Of a DNA stretch of 64,000 nucleotides, positions 41,428 through 49,652 are shown piece after piece. The position numbers and the translations under genes were made by a program. Each line of letters opens with the position of its first letter. Positions within the stretch are counted from its first letter, which is position 1. Under the pieces are notes generated by a model. That model was given only the letters and a program-made list of their open reading frames with translations. It searched no databases and was not told the origin of the DNA. The stretch spans positions 1 through 64,000 of the forward strand of contig JAZRUW010000015.1 of the NCBI GenBank assembly GCA_045652745.1, read 5' to 3'. The stretch is from RGIG2041 sp045652745. Lineage in GTDB: Bacteria > Bacillota > Clostridia > UBA1381 > UMGS1253.

Positions 41428-42801
41428 ATGGAGCTGAAAACTGAAATCAAGAAAAATGATATATACGAAACAGAAATCGTGGACCAGGCTTCCAGCGGTG
41501 ACGGCGTTTGTCGCATCGGCGGATTTGCCGTGTTTGTGCCGCGTACTGTCAAGGGGGATATTGCACGCATCCGTATCGTAAAAATGAACAAGACCTACGG
41601 GTTCGGCAGACTCGAAGCGCTTTTGCAGCCGTCGCCGGCAAGAGTGCAGCCGCCTTGCGCCGTGTTTGACAAATGCGGCGGCTGTGATTTCATGCATATT
41701 GATTACAAAACGCAGCTTACGCTCAAGCAAAAGCAGGTGCAGGATGCCATTTCCCGCTTGGGCGGATTTAAAGATGTAACCGTGGAACCGACGCGCGGCA
41801 TGGCGGAGCCGTATGCGTACAGAAACAAGACGCAGATGCCGGTCGGTATGGATAAAGATGGTAAAACCATTTGCGGTTTTTACCGCCGACACAGTCATGA
41901 TTTGGTGGAAACGTCGCATTGCTCGGTATGCGCACCTGCGGCGATGCGGGCGGCAGAATGCGTTAAAGAATATATGCGTATTGCCAAGGTAAAGCCATAC
42001 GATGAAAAGTCACATTCGGGCGTAATTCGCAATGTGTTTGTACGTACGGCAAAGGACGGCGCGGTGATGGTGGTTGTTGTAGCCAATGCTTTGTTTTTGC
42101 CCAAGCCTGAATTGCTCGTTTCGCTTTTGCGCGAGGGCGTAGAGGGATTGGTAAGTGTGCAGCACAATATCCATACGGAGAAAACCAATCTGGTGCTCGG
42201 AAAAAATAACGATGTACTTTGGGGCGAGCCGACACTTTGCGATAGTATCGGCGATTTGGAATTTGAAATTTCGCCACACAGTTTCTTTCAGGTCAATCCG
42301 ATACAGACACAGGTACTTTATGAAACGGCGGTAACGATGGCGAATATCCAAAAGACAGATACCGTCTTTGACCTTTATTGCGGTATCGGTACGATTTCTT
42401 TGTTTGCGGCAAAGCGCGCAGGTAAAGTTATCGGCGTGGAAATCGTAGAAGATGCGGTGCGCGATGCAAAGAAAAATGCCGTGCGCAACGGGATTGCAAA
42501 CGCCGCTTTTTACTGCGGTGATGTGCAAAAAAGCATACAGGATTTGTATGGGCAGGGCGAGCGAGCTGACGTGGTGATTTTAGATCCGCCGCGCAAAGGC
42601 TCGGACGAAACAACGCTTGAAATTATTTTAAATATGCAGCCGGAGCGCATCGTATATGTTTCCTGCAATCCGGCCACACTTGCACGCGATTTGAAATATT
42701 TGTGCGCAAGCGGGGAGTATAAGATTGACACAGTCGTTCCCGTAGACATGTTTCCGCATACGGTGCATGTGGAGTGCTGTGTGCTACTATGTCGCACATA
42801 G
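41428..42801 (+). CDS. rlmD: 23S rRNA (uracil-5-)-methyltransferase, RlmD-like
   Basis: A 457-residue SAM-dependent methyltransferase of the RumA/TrmA group. The N-terminal TRAM domain (KNDIYETEIVDQASSGDGVCRIGGFAVFVP) is followed by Fe-S ligands CAVFDKCGGC with a later Cys, then FDLYCGIGTISLFA (SAM), ILDPPRKG and the nucleophile in VYVSCNPATLARDL. It methylates U to m5U in rRNA. The start follows AAAGGAG. The gene end (CVLLCRT) is part of the first hairpin of the following array, so the array may have altered the last residues. Confidence 0.9.
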   Translation: MELKTEIKKNDIYETEIVDQASSGDGVCRIGGFAVFVPRTVKGDIARIRIVKMNKTYGFGRLEALLQPSPARVQPPCAVFDKCGGCDFMHIDYKTQLTLKQKQVQDAISRLGGFKDVTVEPTRGMAEPYAYRNKTQMPVGMDKDGKTICGFYRRHSHDLVETSHCSVCAPAAMRAAECVKEYMRIAKVKPYDEKSHSGVIRNVFVRTAKDGAVMVVVVANALFLPKPELLVSLLREGVEGLVSVQHNIHTEKTNLVLGKNNDVLWGEPTLCDSIGDLEFEISPHSFFQVNPIQTQVLYETAVTMANIQKTDTVFDLYCGIGTISLFAAKRAGKVIGVEIVEDAVRDAKKNAVRNGIANAAFYCGDVQKSIQDLYGQGERADVVILDPPRKGSDETTLEIILNMQPERIVYVSCNPATLARDLKYLCASGEYKIDTVVPVDMFPHTVHVECCVLLCRT

Positions 42802-42983
42802 CACTCATCGATATAAATCTCTTGCGAGATTTTCGATATATCCTAACGGATTCGATATGTGCTAACGCACTCGATATGTTTCCTTTGGAAACGAGATTTA
42901 TATCATATCGAAACCGAGTAAAGCGAGGTTATATCGAATTTTGCGAAGCAAAATATATCGAACACGCAAAGCGTGTATATCGA
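42773..42983 (+). repeat. Symmetric array of eight hairpins with TCGATAT/ATATCGA spacers
   Basis: Eight short stem-loops stand in a row. Arms are AGTGCTGTGTGC (42773-42805), AAATCTC (42815-42832), ATCC (42840-42851), GTGC (42859-42870), GTTTCC (42878-42892), AACC (42912-42930), ATTTTGC (42938-42954) and ACACGC (42962-42976). Spacers are exactly TCGATAT at 42808, 42833, 42852 and 42871, then exactly ATATCGA at 42905, 42931, 42955 and 42977. The halves can therefore pair with each other into one branched structure; GATATAAATCTC (42810) also matches GAGATTTATATC (42893). The ribosome site of the S23 gene follows within a few bases. Confidence 0.92.
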
Positions 42984-43001
42984 TAAAGGAGATTATACTA
43001 T

Positions 43002-43352
43002 ATGGAAACCAACAAAAACACATTACGAGAAGAAACCATCAATTTTGCAATAGAAATATCTGATATTTGTGATAACATCAAAGGTTGTTCAGTATATATT
43101 AACCAGCTATTGAGATGTTCTTCATCTATCGGGGCTAATCTTCACGAGGCAAAATATGCACAAAGCAAAGCCGACTTTATAAATAAATTAGAAGTTGCAT
43201 TAAAAGAAAGTTTTGAAACGGAATATTGGTTAGAATTGTTATTTCGTAAGAATAGGATTGACGAAACTACATATAAAGGTTTAATTAACAAATGCGGAAC
43301 GATAAGAAGAAAATTAATTGCATCTGTCACTACTGCGAAGAACAAACAATAA
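43002..43352 (+). CDS. Four-helix-bundle (S23/IVP, Avd-like) protein
   Basis: A 116-residue helical protein of the family found in 23S rRNA intervening sequences and related to the Avd accessory protein of diversity-generating retroelements. Landmarks are INFAIEISDICDNI, the conserved QLLRCSSSIGANLHEAKYAQSKADFINKL and EVALKESFETEYWLELL, followed by a basic C terminus. Family members form pentameric barrels that bind nucleic acid. The start follows AAAGGAG, directly after the hairpin array. Base use is AT-rich compared with rlmD, a sign of transfer. No reverse transcriptase is nearby. Confidence 0.9.
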   Translation: METNKNTLREETINFAIEISDICDNIKGCSVYINQLLRCSSSIGANLHEAKYAQSKADFINKLEVALKESFETEYWLELLFRKNRIDETTYKGLINKCGTIRRKLIASVTTAKNKQ

Positions 43353-43371
43353 AATATGGGAGATGATAAAT

Positions 43372-43734
43372 ATGTATATGCCTATATGGATATTATATTG
43401 GTTTCCATTCTTTTTGCCTATAAACTATGGTATCAAATTTGCTGTTATTAATATTGTTTTATGGATTTGCAAAAAAGTGATGAATATTAATGATATATAT
43501 AGTATATCTACTGCAATAAAAAGTTTCTGTTTAACTATCGTGGCAGAACTGGTAGGGATAGCAATGTTCTATATCATTGAAATGAATACTGAAACTGATT
43601 TTTACTATGGAAATTATTTGGCATTTTGTCTATTAGTATTTTTTAGTGTCTCCATATTAAATTTCATACTAAACTATATATTTGTTTTTAGGAAAATAAA
43701 TGTTTCAACAAAACAAAGTTTCATCCTTGCATAA
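43372..43734 (+). CDS. Small multi-pass membrane protein, unknown
   Basis: A 120-residue protein with about four hydrophobic helices (IWILYWFPFFLPI, FAVINIVLWICKKV, SFCLTIVAELVGIAMFYII, YLAFCLLVFFSVSILNFILNYIFVF). No motif recognised. The ATG at 43372 lies 9 bases after GGGAG and 19 bases after the S23 stop, so the two are likely co-transcribed. Composition is strongly AT-rich, like the S23 gene and unlike flanking genes. It may belong to the same acquired unit. Confidence 0.65.
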   Translation: MYMPIWILYWFPFFLPINYGIKFAVINIVLWICKKVMNINDIYSISTAIKSFCLTIVAELVGIAMFYIIEMNTETDFYYGNYLAFCLLVFFSVSILNFILNYIFVFRKINVSTKQSFILA

Positions 43735-43857
43735 GGTATATCAATAAAAACAATCAGAAAAATTTAGGCTATAGAGGGAAATCTGAAACACATTTGTTGA
43801 ATTGCATGTTAACTACATTATTCCTTGGTCAAAGGGCGGTGAAACAAAAATAGATAA

Positions 43858-43886
43858 TTGACATTACCAATAAGCATATACATAAT
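43858..43886 (+). promoter_or_regulatory. Promoter of flavodoxin gene
   Basis: TTGACA (43858-43863), 17-bp spacer, CATAAT (43881-43886). The rest of 43735-43857 is AT-rich with nothing recognised. Confidence 0.65.
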
Positions 43887-43900
43887 TTGAGGTGACGAAA

Positions 43901-44428
43901 ATGAATGCAATTGTCATTTACAAATCAAAATACGGCTCGACCAAAGCGTACGCCGAGTGGATTGCCGAGGAAATCAGTTGCAGTGCTGTGGATGCAAAGA
44001 CCGTCAAGGCGGCGGAATTGCAAAACTACGATACGATTATTTATGGTGGCGGGCTGTACGCGGAAATGATTGCGGGCGTAAGTCTGATTACAAAAAATTT
44101 TGATGCGCTCCAAGACAAAAAACTAGTTGTATATACTACGGGGCTGACGCCGCTTGACTGCCGCGACTATTATGATAAAATGGTTTTGGAAAAAAACTTT
44201 AAGCCGCATATGACAGAAAAAATCAAAGTGTTTAATTTTATGGGCAAGATGATAATAGAGGAATTGAGCCTGCCGCACAAGGCGGCGATTGTAGCCTTAA
44301 AGAAAATCATGTCCGGCAAGGAAAATCCGAACGAAATGGAGAAATTGCTTATCAAACTTTGCGATGAGAGCGGCGATTTTACCGACAGAGCGGCGATTGC
44401 TGACTTGGTCCGTTATGTAAAAGAATAA
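43901..44428 (+). CDS. Flavodoxin domain protein
   Basis: A 175-residue flavodoxin of the HemG/protoporphyrinogen-oxidase-like type. The FMN phosphate loop is IYKSKYGSTKAYAEWIAEE, with the later YDTIIYGGGLYAEM and VVYTTGLTPLD. It is a cytosolic electron carrier or FMN-dependent reductase. The ATG at 43901 follows GAGGTGA. Partner unknown. Confidence 0.88.
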   Translation: MNAIVIYKSKYGSTKAYAEWIAEEISCSAVDAKTVKAAELQNYDTIIYGGGLYAEMIAGVSLITKNFDALQDKKLVVYTTGLTPLDCRDYYDKMVLEKNFKPHMTEKIKVFNFMGKMIIEELSLPHKAAIVALKKIMSGKENPNEMEKLLIKLCDESGDFTDRAAIADLVRYVKE

Positions 44429-44430
44429 GA

Positions 44431-44469
44431 AAACCAAAAGCGATACCCGACGGGTATCGCTTTTGGTTT
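44431..44469. terminator. Bidirectional terminator
   Basis: AAACCAAAAGCGATACCCG (44431-44449) is complementary to 44451-44469. It serves the flavodoxin gene and the converging two-gene operon. Confidence 0.9.
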
Positions 44470-44472
44470 ATC

Positions 44473-45294
44473 CTAATTGTTGAAAAAATCCTTTATGATT
44501 GCCAAAGTTAACTGCGCCGGCTCGAACGAGTTGACGTTGGGGACGGTGTCCATATATATGTATCGGTTGCGAATGGCATTTTTCCACTCGTCGTTTCCCA
44601 TAGCCTCGCCGGCCCTCTGTTTTGCTGGTTTTTGGGAGGGATGGGTGTTTTGGTCGTCGAGAAGATTGTAGTATTGGATAAAGCCTTCGCGCAGGTAATT
44701 TCGGCACATATCATCCGAGCTAAACCAAGCGCCGTATAATTTTTTCCAGTTGTCAAATGCTTTTTGAGTATTTGAAATACGGTTTGACAGACAATTTTCA
44801 ACAAGCTCCAGCCACGTTTTCGTGTGGTCATAAAGTCGTTCGAGCGCCGTTTGCCAATCTTCTTCTTCCATACGGAATTGCCAGCCATTTTTCACATCCG
44901 GATCTACGCCAAAATAGGTCCTGAAGCCTTTGTCAATCCAATCCTGCCGTTCGCGATTTACAGACAAATCATCATTGACCATGTGGCAATAATACAAACG
45001 CATATTGCGCAGAAAACAGATAAACCTATCAAAGCGCGTGCAATCTCGTTCGGTAAAGCCGATATCTTGCAAAAAGTCGTTTTTGTCATCGTTGTTCCAC
45101 ATGCCGGGCATACACTCGCGAAACAGGATGTGTATGTTAATGCATTCGCGCCAGAACATACTTTCCGTTGTGTTTGTTTCGCTATAGAGCGGATTCCAGT
45201 CCAAAAAGATGTAACATCTTTTTTTAGCATCCAGATCTGCCGCAAGGTCGTTTATGCGCGCTACGGTATCCCTAAACAAATCGGAGCTGTTCAT
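44473..45294 (-). CDS. Unknown protein with HEPN-like motif, partner of large NTPase
   Basis: A 273-residue, mostly helical cytosolic protein. No family recognised with confidence. Near the middle LRNMRLYYCH (Arg96-Asn97 ... His104) has the R-N-x(6)-H form of HEPN ribonuclease active sites and lies in a helical setting. A linker (about 225-240, HPSQKPAKQRAGE) is followed by a C-terminal helix pair. Its ATG overlaps the stop of the large NTPase gene (ATGA), so the two proteins should be made in step. A toxin or effector role is inference. Trp/Tyr content is high. Confidence 0.7.
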   Translation of the reverse strand: MNSSDLFRDTVARINDLAADLDAKKRCYIFLDWNPLYSETNTTESMFWRECINIHILFRECMPGMWNNDDKNDFLQDIGFTERDCTRFDRFICFLRNMRLYYCHMVNDDLSVNRERQDWIDKGFRTYFGVDPDVKNGWQFRMEEEDWQTALERLYDHTKTWLELVENCLSNRISNTQKAFDNWKKLYGAWFSSDDMCRNYLREGFIQYYNLLDDQNTHPSQKPAKQRAGEAMGNDEWKNAIRNRYIYMDTVPNVNSFEPAQLTLAIIKDFFNN

Positions 45295-48200
45295 TCGTGT
45301 GACACCTTCTCTCTTGTAGCGGAGACGCCCACGAAGCTCACGCCGATGCAAAGGTCTTCAATAATTTTATCGGTTTTCTTGTACTGTTCCAAATCCACTC
45401 TTTCGCTTCCAAAGATATTGTTGCGGTTAAAGAACACGTTGGATGCAATGTGGCGGCGATCCGGACCATAGATATCCATTCGGCCTTTGGTGGCGTTGGA
45501 ATCTTCAAATTTGTGGATTTTTCCGGAGAATAATTTCGGCGTACCGTCCGCGTGGCAAAGCAAATATCTGGGAATATTGCGCATGGTCTGGTTGACATCT
45601 TCGCTTTCACCGCGCAGAGCGGAAAACTCACTGTTGCAAGCGGCTATATCGCCGAGCTGTGCATAGGCCAACGCGAGCACATAACGTAAATAAAATGTAT
45701 TTTCGGTTGCCGGCAAATTCTTTGCCTGCTCACAGATGGAGAGCAGCTTACACCACTGTTCATCGGTAAAATAGGTTCTTTGACGTTCGCCGGAAACGAG
45801 AAGCGGTGTTTTGTTGTGCATCAGCCAGAACAAACGCATCTGCAGATTCAGACAACGTGCATCCGGCGTGTAGTTTTTCAGATATTCTTCGCCGAAGAAA
45901 CGGTCGTAAATCGCGCGCACTGCCTCGGTATCGTCGACGGATTTCCATTCGATACAAGGCTCCGTGCGGATAAATCCGGCTCTGCGGCATGCCTGAAAAG
46001 CGCAGCAGTACAGCATCGCCGCCGTCGGTTTTTCGACGCGCATTTTCTCGGCAAGGGCATCGACGTCTAAAACGGAATCCATCATATTAAACAATTCGTT
46101 ACATGCCTGCACAAACTGGGAATGGTTTGCAATGTCCTTGGTTTGTTGCAGAGCCGTAAAGATTTTTTCAAGGGTATCGGAAATGTACTCTTGTTTTTCG
46201 GTTTCCTCCAGCGTGGTTTTGAGCAGATGCGCCCGTGTCCATACCAAAGTGGAAATTGCGTGCTTCTGGGAAGCACCGGAAACTCTCAAAACCTTATCGC
46301 ACAGTCTGCCGGCGGCTACAAGCTGGTCGGCATTCGGATGCTCTTTGTTGCGCATCGCCATGGCGAGTCTGCCGTTGGCCATTTCGACGCGCAGTTGGTC
46401 GAAATAACTGCGAAGAGACATGTCCATGCCCTCTTCTGCCTGTAGGAATTTCTCGCCCTTTGTCGACTTATCTGCGAGATCGGGGATGTAGCTTTGTGCA
46501 TGGTATGCCCTAAAGAAATCATCGTCGATGCCTTCCTCCCAGTCACGCGCTTCGCGCATAATGCTTACAAAGGTTTCGTAATCGCAACATTCTGCCAGGG
46601 CTTCCGGCTTGCTTGTCAACTCACGCGTGAGCGTCAATTCCTGTACGAGAATGCGCGGGTCACGGGTTTGTTCGCCCGCTGCGGACAGGGCATTAATCAG
46701 GCATGGTGCATATTTGTAAAAGTCGTTTGCCGCCCAACGCAGGCTCTCGTTTTCGCGGTTGTTCGGGCCTACGGCAGAAATAATGCGCGTTACCTTTTCG
46801 ATGGCTTCATCTGCTGCCTCGGAGGCAAACTGTCCCGTTTCAATCATATATAAAAGTCTGCAAAGGTATACGGTGTAGAGATCTTTGTTGTGTCCGTGCG
46901 GACTCATCTGATGTGCACGCAGAAGCATTTCTGCCTCCAGACGGGAACGGACCTTATAGTGCCATACGCCGGCTTGCTCTGTGGCGATAAATATCGGCGC
47001 ATTGAGCGCTTTGATTAAACTGTCCTGATTTGCAGAGAACAGGCCGAAAATCATATCGAGCGACATCGACATATTAAAGTAGGTCAGAATTGCCGAGTAG
47101 ATGGCAAATTCTTTGAGTTTGCTTTTCTGGTTGTCTTCTGTGTTCAGACTGGCAAGAAAACTGTTGAATTTTTCCTGATTGGCACGCATAACAAACTGGC
47201 CGAACATGCCCTCCTGTACGGTGCAGGCTTCCTGTAAAACATCTTTGACGGTTTCGCGAAATTCTGCGTAAATTCCGCGGGAAATGTCGCTTCGGATATC
47301 GTAGAAAATATGATAAAGGATCGCCAGGAAATTGTCTTCCTTGCTGTAGCGTAAAATGGCATCAATATCAGTGATGTCCAGATTGGTCTTGTTTTTCAAA
47401 ATGGAGCGGAACTGCGTTCTTTCGTCCGGATCGAGCCGGATGTCAGCACAGATATCATAAAACTCCTGTTTGAGCGAGGCGTTTTTGTTGAGTTGGTAAT
47501 TTGTGCCGACCAAGGTAACGTTTAAGCCGCTGTTACGCAAGTGGGTATAGAGTCTGTGGTAATTTGTGCGCTCAAATTCGAAACCCGAACAATCCCAAAT
47601 CAGCAGTACGGATTTGGCGTCGTATTTGTCTTGCAACATTTTGATTAAATTAAACAAAGCATTGTAGCGGACGGAAGCATCTGTGTTATCGCGGGAAAAA
47701 CTGAAGGTCACATTCGGATTTGTAATATAGATGACCGGAAATTTCTTTTCGTGAAAAATTTCATAGGCAAGCTGACCCACAGCTACACTTTTGCCGGCGC
47801 CGGACTGTCCGTGCAGTAAAATCGGGCGGTGCTCAAAATTGGCCGGATTTTCCAAAGATGCGCGTACGACATCGGTCAATTCCTTTTGGAAGCTGCGCTC
47901 TAAGGCGTATTTTTCTGCATAACCGAACCACTTGGGGTAATTGGTGTTGTTTTTTAAGAACGAGGCAAAATACGACGGATGTAAATATTTCGGCTTTGGC
48001 GGCGGATTCATTTCATCGTAATCCAACAATCTTGCAAAAGACGAGATGTCTCTGAGGTCTTTTTTCTCGATGGAAGCGCTCTTTTTGCCGACGAAGAATA
48101 AGCACTGGTCGCTGTCAACGGGTTCGTCAAAAAAGTCGTCCTCCCAAGCATCGGACGTATGTGTACTTGTGTTCAAAGGTGCCCATTGCTCTGCTAAAGA

Positions 48201-48785
48201 TTCGTTTAAGAATTTAAAGCAGGTGCATCGGCCGTTTTCATCGGCAATCATTTCACGTAAATCCGCAAAATCCGCGTCGCTGCAACGGTCGATAAGGATA
48301 CAGTCTTCGCGCTCGAAAACGGCGTGCATGGCATCTAACAGATTTTCGGCTTTAAACCAACTGTCCTCGGTGAAGCCTACAAAATATGCGCATCCGAAAC
48401 GAGCGATTGCCTGTGCACAGAATTTGTCAATCGTGTCTTTTGCAATGCGGCGGTTTGTGTTTAACGACTTGCCGGTTTCCTCATTTTCCGCCAGATACCA
48501 AAGCGCAATTACGTTCAGGTTGCGCGGGTCGAACTGTTGCGGAATTTTCTGGGCATCCTCCAGGTTGTTTTTTAATACATTTATACATCTGGTTTCGGTG
48601 TCCATCGCAAATTGCAGTTTGTCTACGTCTTCTCTTTTTTGCAGAAAGGTAAACACGGTATTCCATTTTAAATTCAGTACGGCCTTGTCTTTTTCAAAAT
48701 CAAAATTATCGCCTATGAACAGTATGTTGCGCGCCATCGGCTCGTCAAAATACGCATAGGCTTTTGCAAAATCAAAATCACTCAT
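45291..48785 (-). CDS. Large STAND-like P-loop NTPase with helical-repeat C terminus
   Basis: A 1164-residue protein in three parts. Residues 1 to about 250 are an unassigned alpha/beta domain (ARNILFIGDNFDF, FVGFTEDSWF). Residues about 285-560 are a P-loop ATPase with Walker A GQSGAGKS (326-333), Walker B SVLLIWD (392-398) and a sensor-like VTLVGTNYQLN. Residues about 560-1164 are helical, repeat-like, with no motif. This order (N-terminal domain, NTPase, repeats) is that of STAND signalling and antiphage proteins. The start at 48785 follows AAAGGCGGG. It is first in the operon with the HEPN-like gene, under a consensus promoter, so it is probably expressed constantly. Confidence 0.8.
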   Translation of the reverse strand: MSDFDFAKAYAYFDEPMARNILFIGDNFDFEKDKAVLNLKWNTVFTFLQKREDVDKLQFAMDTETRCINVLKNNLEDAQKIPQQFDPRNLNVIALWYLAENEETGKSLNTNRRIAKDTIDKFCAQAIARFGCAYFVGFTEDSWFKAENLLDAMHAVFEREDCILIDRCSDADFADLREMIADENGRCTCFKFLNESLAEQWAPLNTSTHTSDAWEDDFFDEPVDSDQCLFFVGKKSASIEKKDLRDISSFARLLDYDEMNPPPKPKYLHPSYFASFLKNNTNYPKWFGYAEKYALERSFQKELTDVVRASLENPANFEHRPILLHGQSGAGKSVAVGQLAYEIFHEKKFPVIYITNPNVTFSFSRDNTDASVRYNALFNLIKMLQDKYDAKSVLLIWDCSGFEFERTNYHRLYTHLRNSGLNVTLVGTNYQLNKNASLKQEFYDICADIRLDPDERTQFRSILKNKTNLDITDIDAILRYSKEDNFLAILYHIFYDIRSDISRGIYAEFRETVKDVLQEACTVQEGMFGQFVMRANQEKFNSFLASLNTEDNQKSKLKEFAIYSAILTYFNMSMSLDMIFGLFSANQDSLIKALNAPIFIATEQAGVWHYKVRSRLEAEMLLRAHQMSPHGHNKDLYTVYLCRLLYMIETGQFASEAADEAIEKVTRIISAVGPNNRENESLRWAANDFYKYAPCLINALSAAGEQTRDPRILVQELTLTRELTSKPEALAECCDYETFVSIMREARDWEEGIDDDFFRAYHAQSYIPDLADKSTKGEKFLQAEEGMDMSLRSYFDQLRVEMANGRLAMAMRNKEHPNADQLVAAGRLCDKVLRVSGASQKHAISTLVWTRAHLLKTTLEETEKQEYISDTLEKIFTALQQTKDIANHSQFVQACNELFNMMDSVLDVDALAEKMRVEKPTAAMLYCCAFQACRRAGFIRTEPCIEWKSVDDTEAVRAIYDRFFGEEYLKNYTPDARCLNLQMRLFWLMHNKTPLLVSGERQRTYFTDEQWCKLLSICEQAKNLPATENTFYLRYVLALAYAQLGDIAACNSEFSALRGESEDVNQTMRNIPRYLLCHADGTPKLFSGKIHKFEDSNATKGRMDIYGPDRRHIASNVFFNRNNIFGSERVDLEQYKKTDKIIEDLCIGVSFVGVSATREKVSHE

Positions 48786-48834
48786 TTTTATCCCGCCTTT
48801 CGGTTTTGTAAAAGGATACAATACTACTGATTTT

Positions 48835-48863
48835 ATTATAGCCTTATTGATTTTCCGTGTCAA
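48835..48863 (-). promoter_or_regulatory. Promoter of NTPase/HEPN-like operon
   Basis: Minus strand TTGACA (48858-48863), 17-bp spacer, TATAAT (48835-48840): full consensus. Leader about 50 bases. Confidence 0.88.
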
Positions 48864-48887
48864 GAAAATATGCGTTATATGTAAACA

Positions 48888-48918
48888 AAAAACCGATATG
48901 TCATGTGCATATCGGTTT
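48888..48918 (-). terminator. Terminator of carD
   Basis: AAACCGATATG (48890-48900) pairs with CATATCGGTTT (48908-48918), with a T run on the minus strand. Confidence 0.87.
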
Positions 48919-48928
48919 GATTTCCTAT

Positions 48929-49423
48929 TTAGACGGCAACGACCTGTGCAACCGCATCAACAAGTTTTTCTTCTACGTCGCTTGCCTGCGCCGTGCCGGA
49001 AAGCACGAGTTCGCTGATTAAAATTTGTTTGGCGTTGGAGAGCATCTTGCGCTCACCCGTGGACAACCCCTTGATTTTATCGCGGAGCATCAGGCTTTTG
49101 ACCACATCGAGCACCTTGTAGATGTCGCCGCTGCGCAAAAGGTCCATGTTGTCGCGATAGCGTTTGTTCCAGTTCGCGTCGTCCGTCTGGAATGCATCAT
49201 AAATCGCTTTAAGTACCTTTTCGCCCTCGGCCGGTGTGATAATATCGCGCACCCCGATTTCGTTTAACTTTTTGATGGGGAGCATCACTTTCATATCCCC
49301 GGCAGGCAAGCGCACCACATAGTACGAATGCTTTTCGCCGAGAATTTCCTGCTCCTCAATGGCTTCAATCGTACCTGCACCGTGCATCGGATATAAAATT
49401 CTGTCGCCAATTTTGTAAGACAT
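48929..49423 (-). CDS. carD: CarD-family RNA polymerase-binding regulator
   Basis: A 164-residue protein with an N-terminal CarD/TRCF RNA-polymerase interaction domain (YKIGDRILYPMHGAGTIEAIEEQEI, then YYVVRLPAGDMKVMLPI) and a helical C-terminal DNA-binding part (DNMDLLRSGDIYKVLDVVKSLMLR, LSTGERKMLSNAKQIL). CarD stabilises promoter open complexes, mainly at stable RNA genes. The start is at 49423. Monocistronic. Confidence 0.93.
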   Translation of the reverse strand: MSYKIGDRILYPMHGAGTIEAIEEQEILGEKHSYYVVRLPAGDMKVMLPIKKLNEIGVRDIITPAEGEKVLKAIYDAFQTDDANWNKRYRDNMDLLRSGDIYKVLDVVKSLMLRDKIKGLSTGERKMLSNAKQILISELVLSGTAQASDVEEKLVDAVAQVVAV

Positions 49424-49477
49424 GCTGTCGACCCCCGCTACCCCTTATCTTTGTTTAAGTAGTTGCCTATTATCTAA

Positions 49478-49506
49478 ATTCTACCACAGATTAAAAAATT
49501 TGTCAA
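49478..49506 (-). promoter_or_regulatory. Promoter of carD
   Basis: Minus strand TTGACA (49501-49506), 17-bp spacer, TAGAAT (49478-49483). Confidence 0.7.
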
Positions 49507-49581
49507 AAAGATATTGTAAAAAAATATTGACAAATCTGTGTGTGGTTTTAGATTTTCTTGTGTGCAGAATTGCAAACTTTG

Positions 49582-49610
49582 TTGAAAATCGGCATGTTTT
49601 ATGTTAAAAT
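49582..49610 (+). promoter_or_regulatory. Promoter of MFS gene
   Basis: TTGAAA (49582-49587), 17-bp spacer, TAAAAT (49605-49610). Confidence 0.65.
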
Positions 49611-49652
49611 GCTTACAAAGATGTATTGTTTGGAGGCGAAAAGGAGAAGGTT

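Noticed and set aside
42773..42983. CRISPR-like array of repeats and spacers
   Set aside because: The constant unit is only 7 bases and switches orientation half-way, the variable parts are palindromes of 12-33 bases, and no cas genes are near.
43002..43352. Diversity-generating retroelement
   Set aside because: The S23 protein resembles Avd, but there is no reverse transcriptase, template repeat or variable repeat in the window.
48046..48759. Open frame of 237 codons on the plus strand inside the large NTPase gene
   Set aside because: It lies opposite a well-supported gene with a ribosome site, promoter and P-loop motifs, and has no start signal or recognisable motif.
45305..48785. Assigning the NTPase N-terminal domain to the SIR2 family
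   Set aside because: FIGDNF and VGFTEDSW are only vaguely similar, and no SIR2 catalytic Asn/Asp/His set could be placed.
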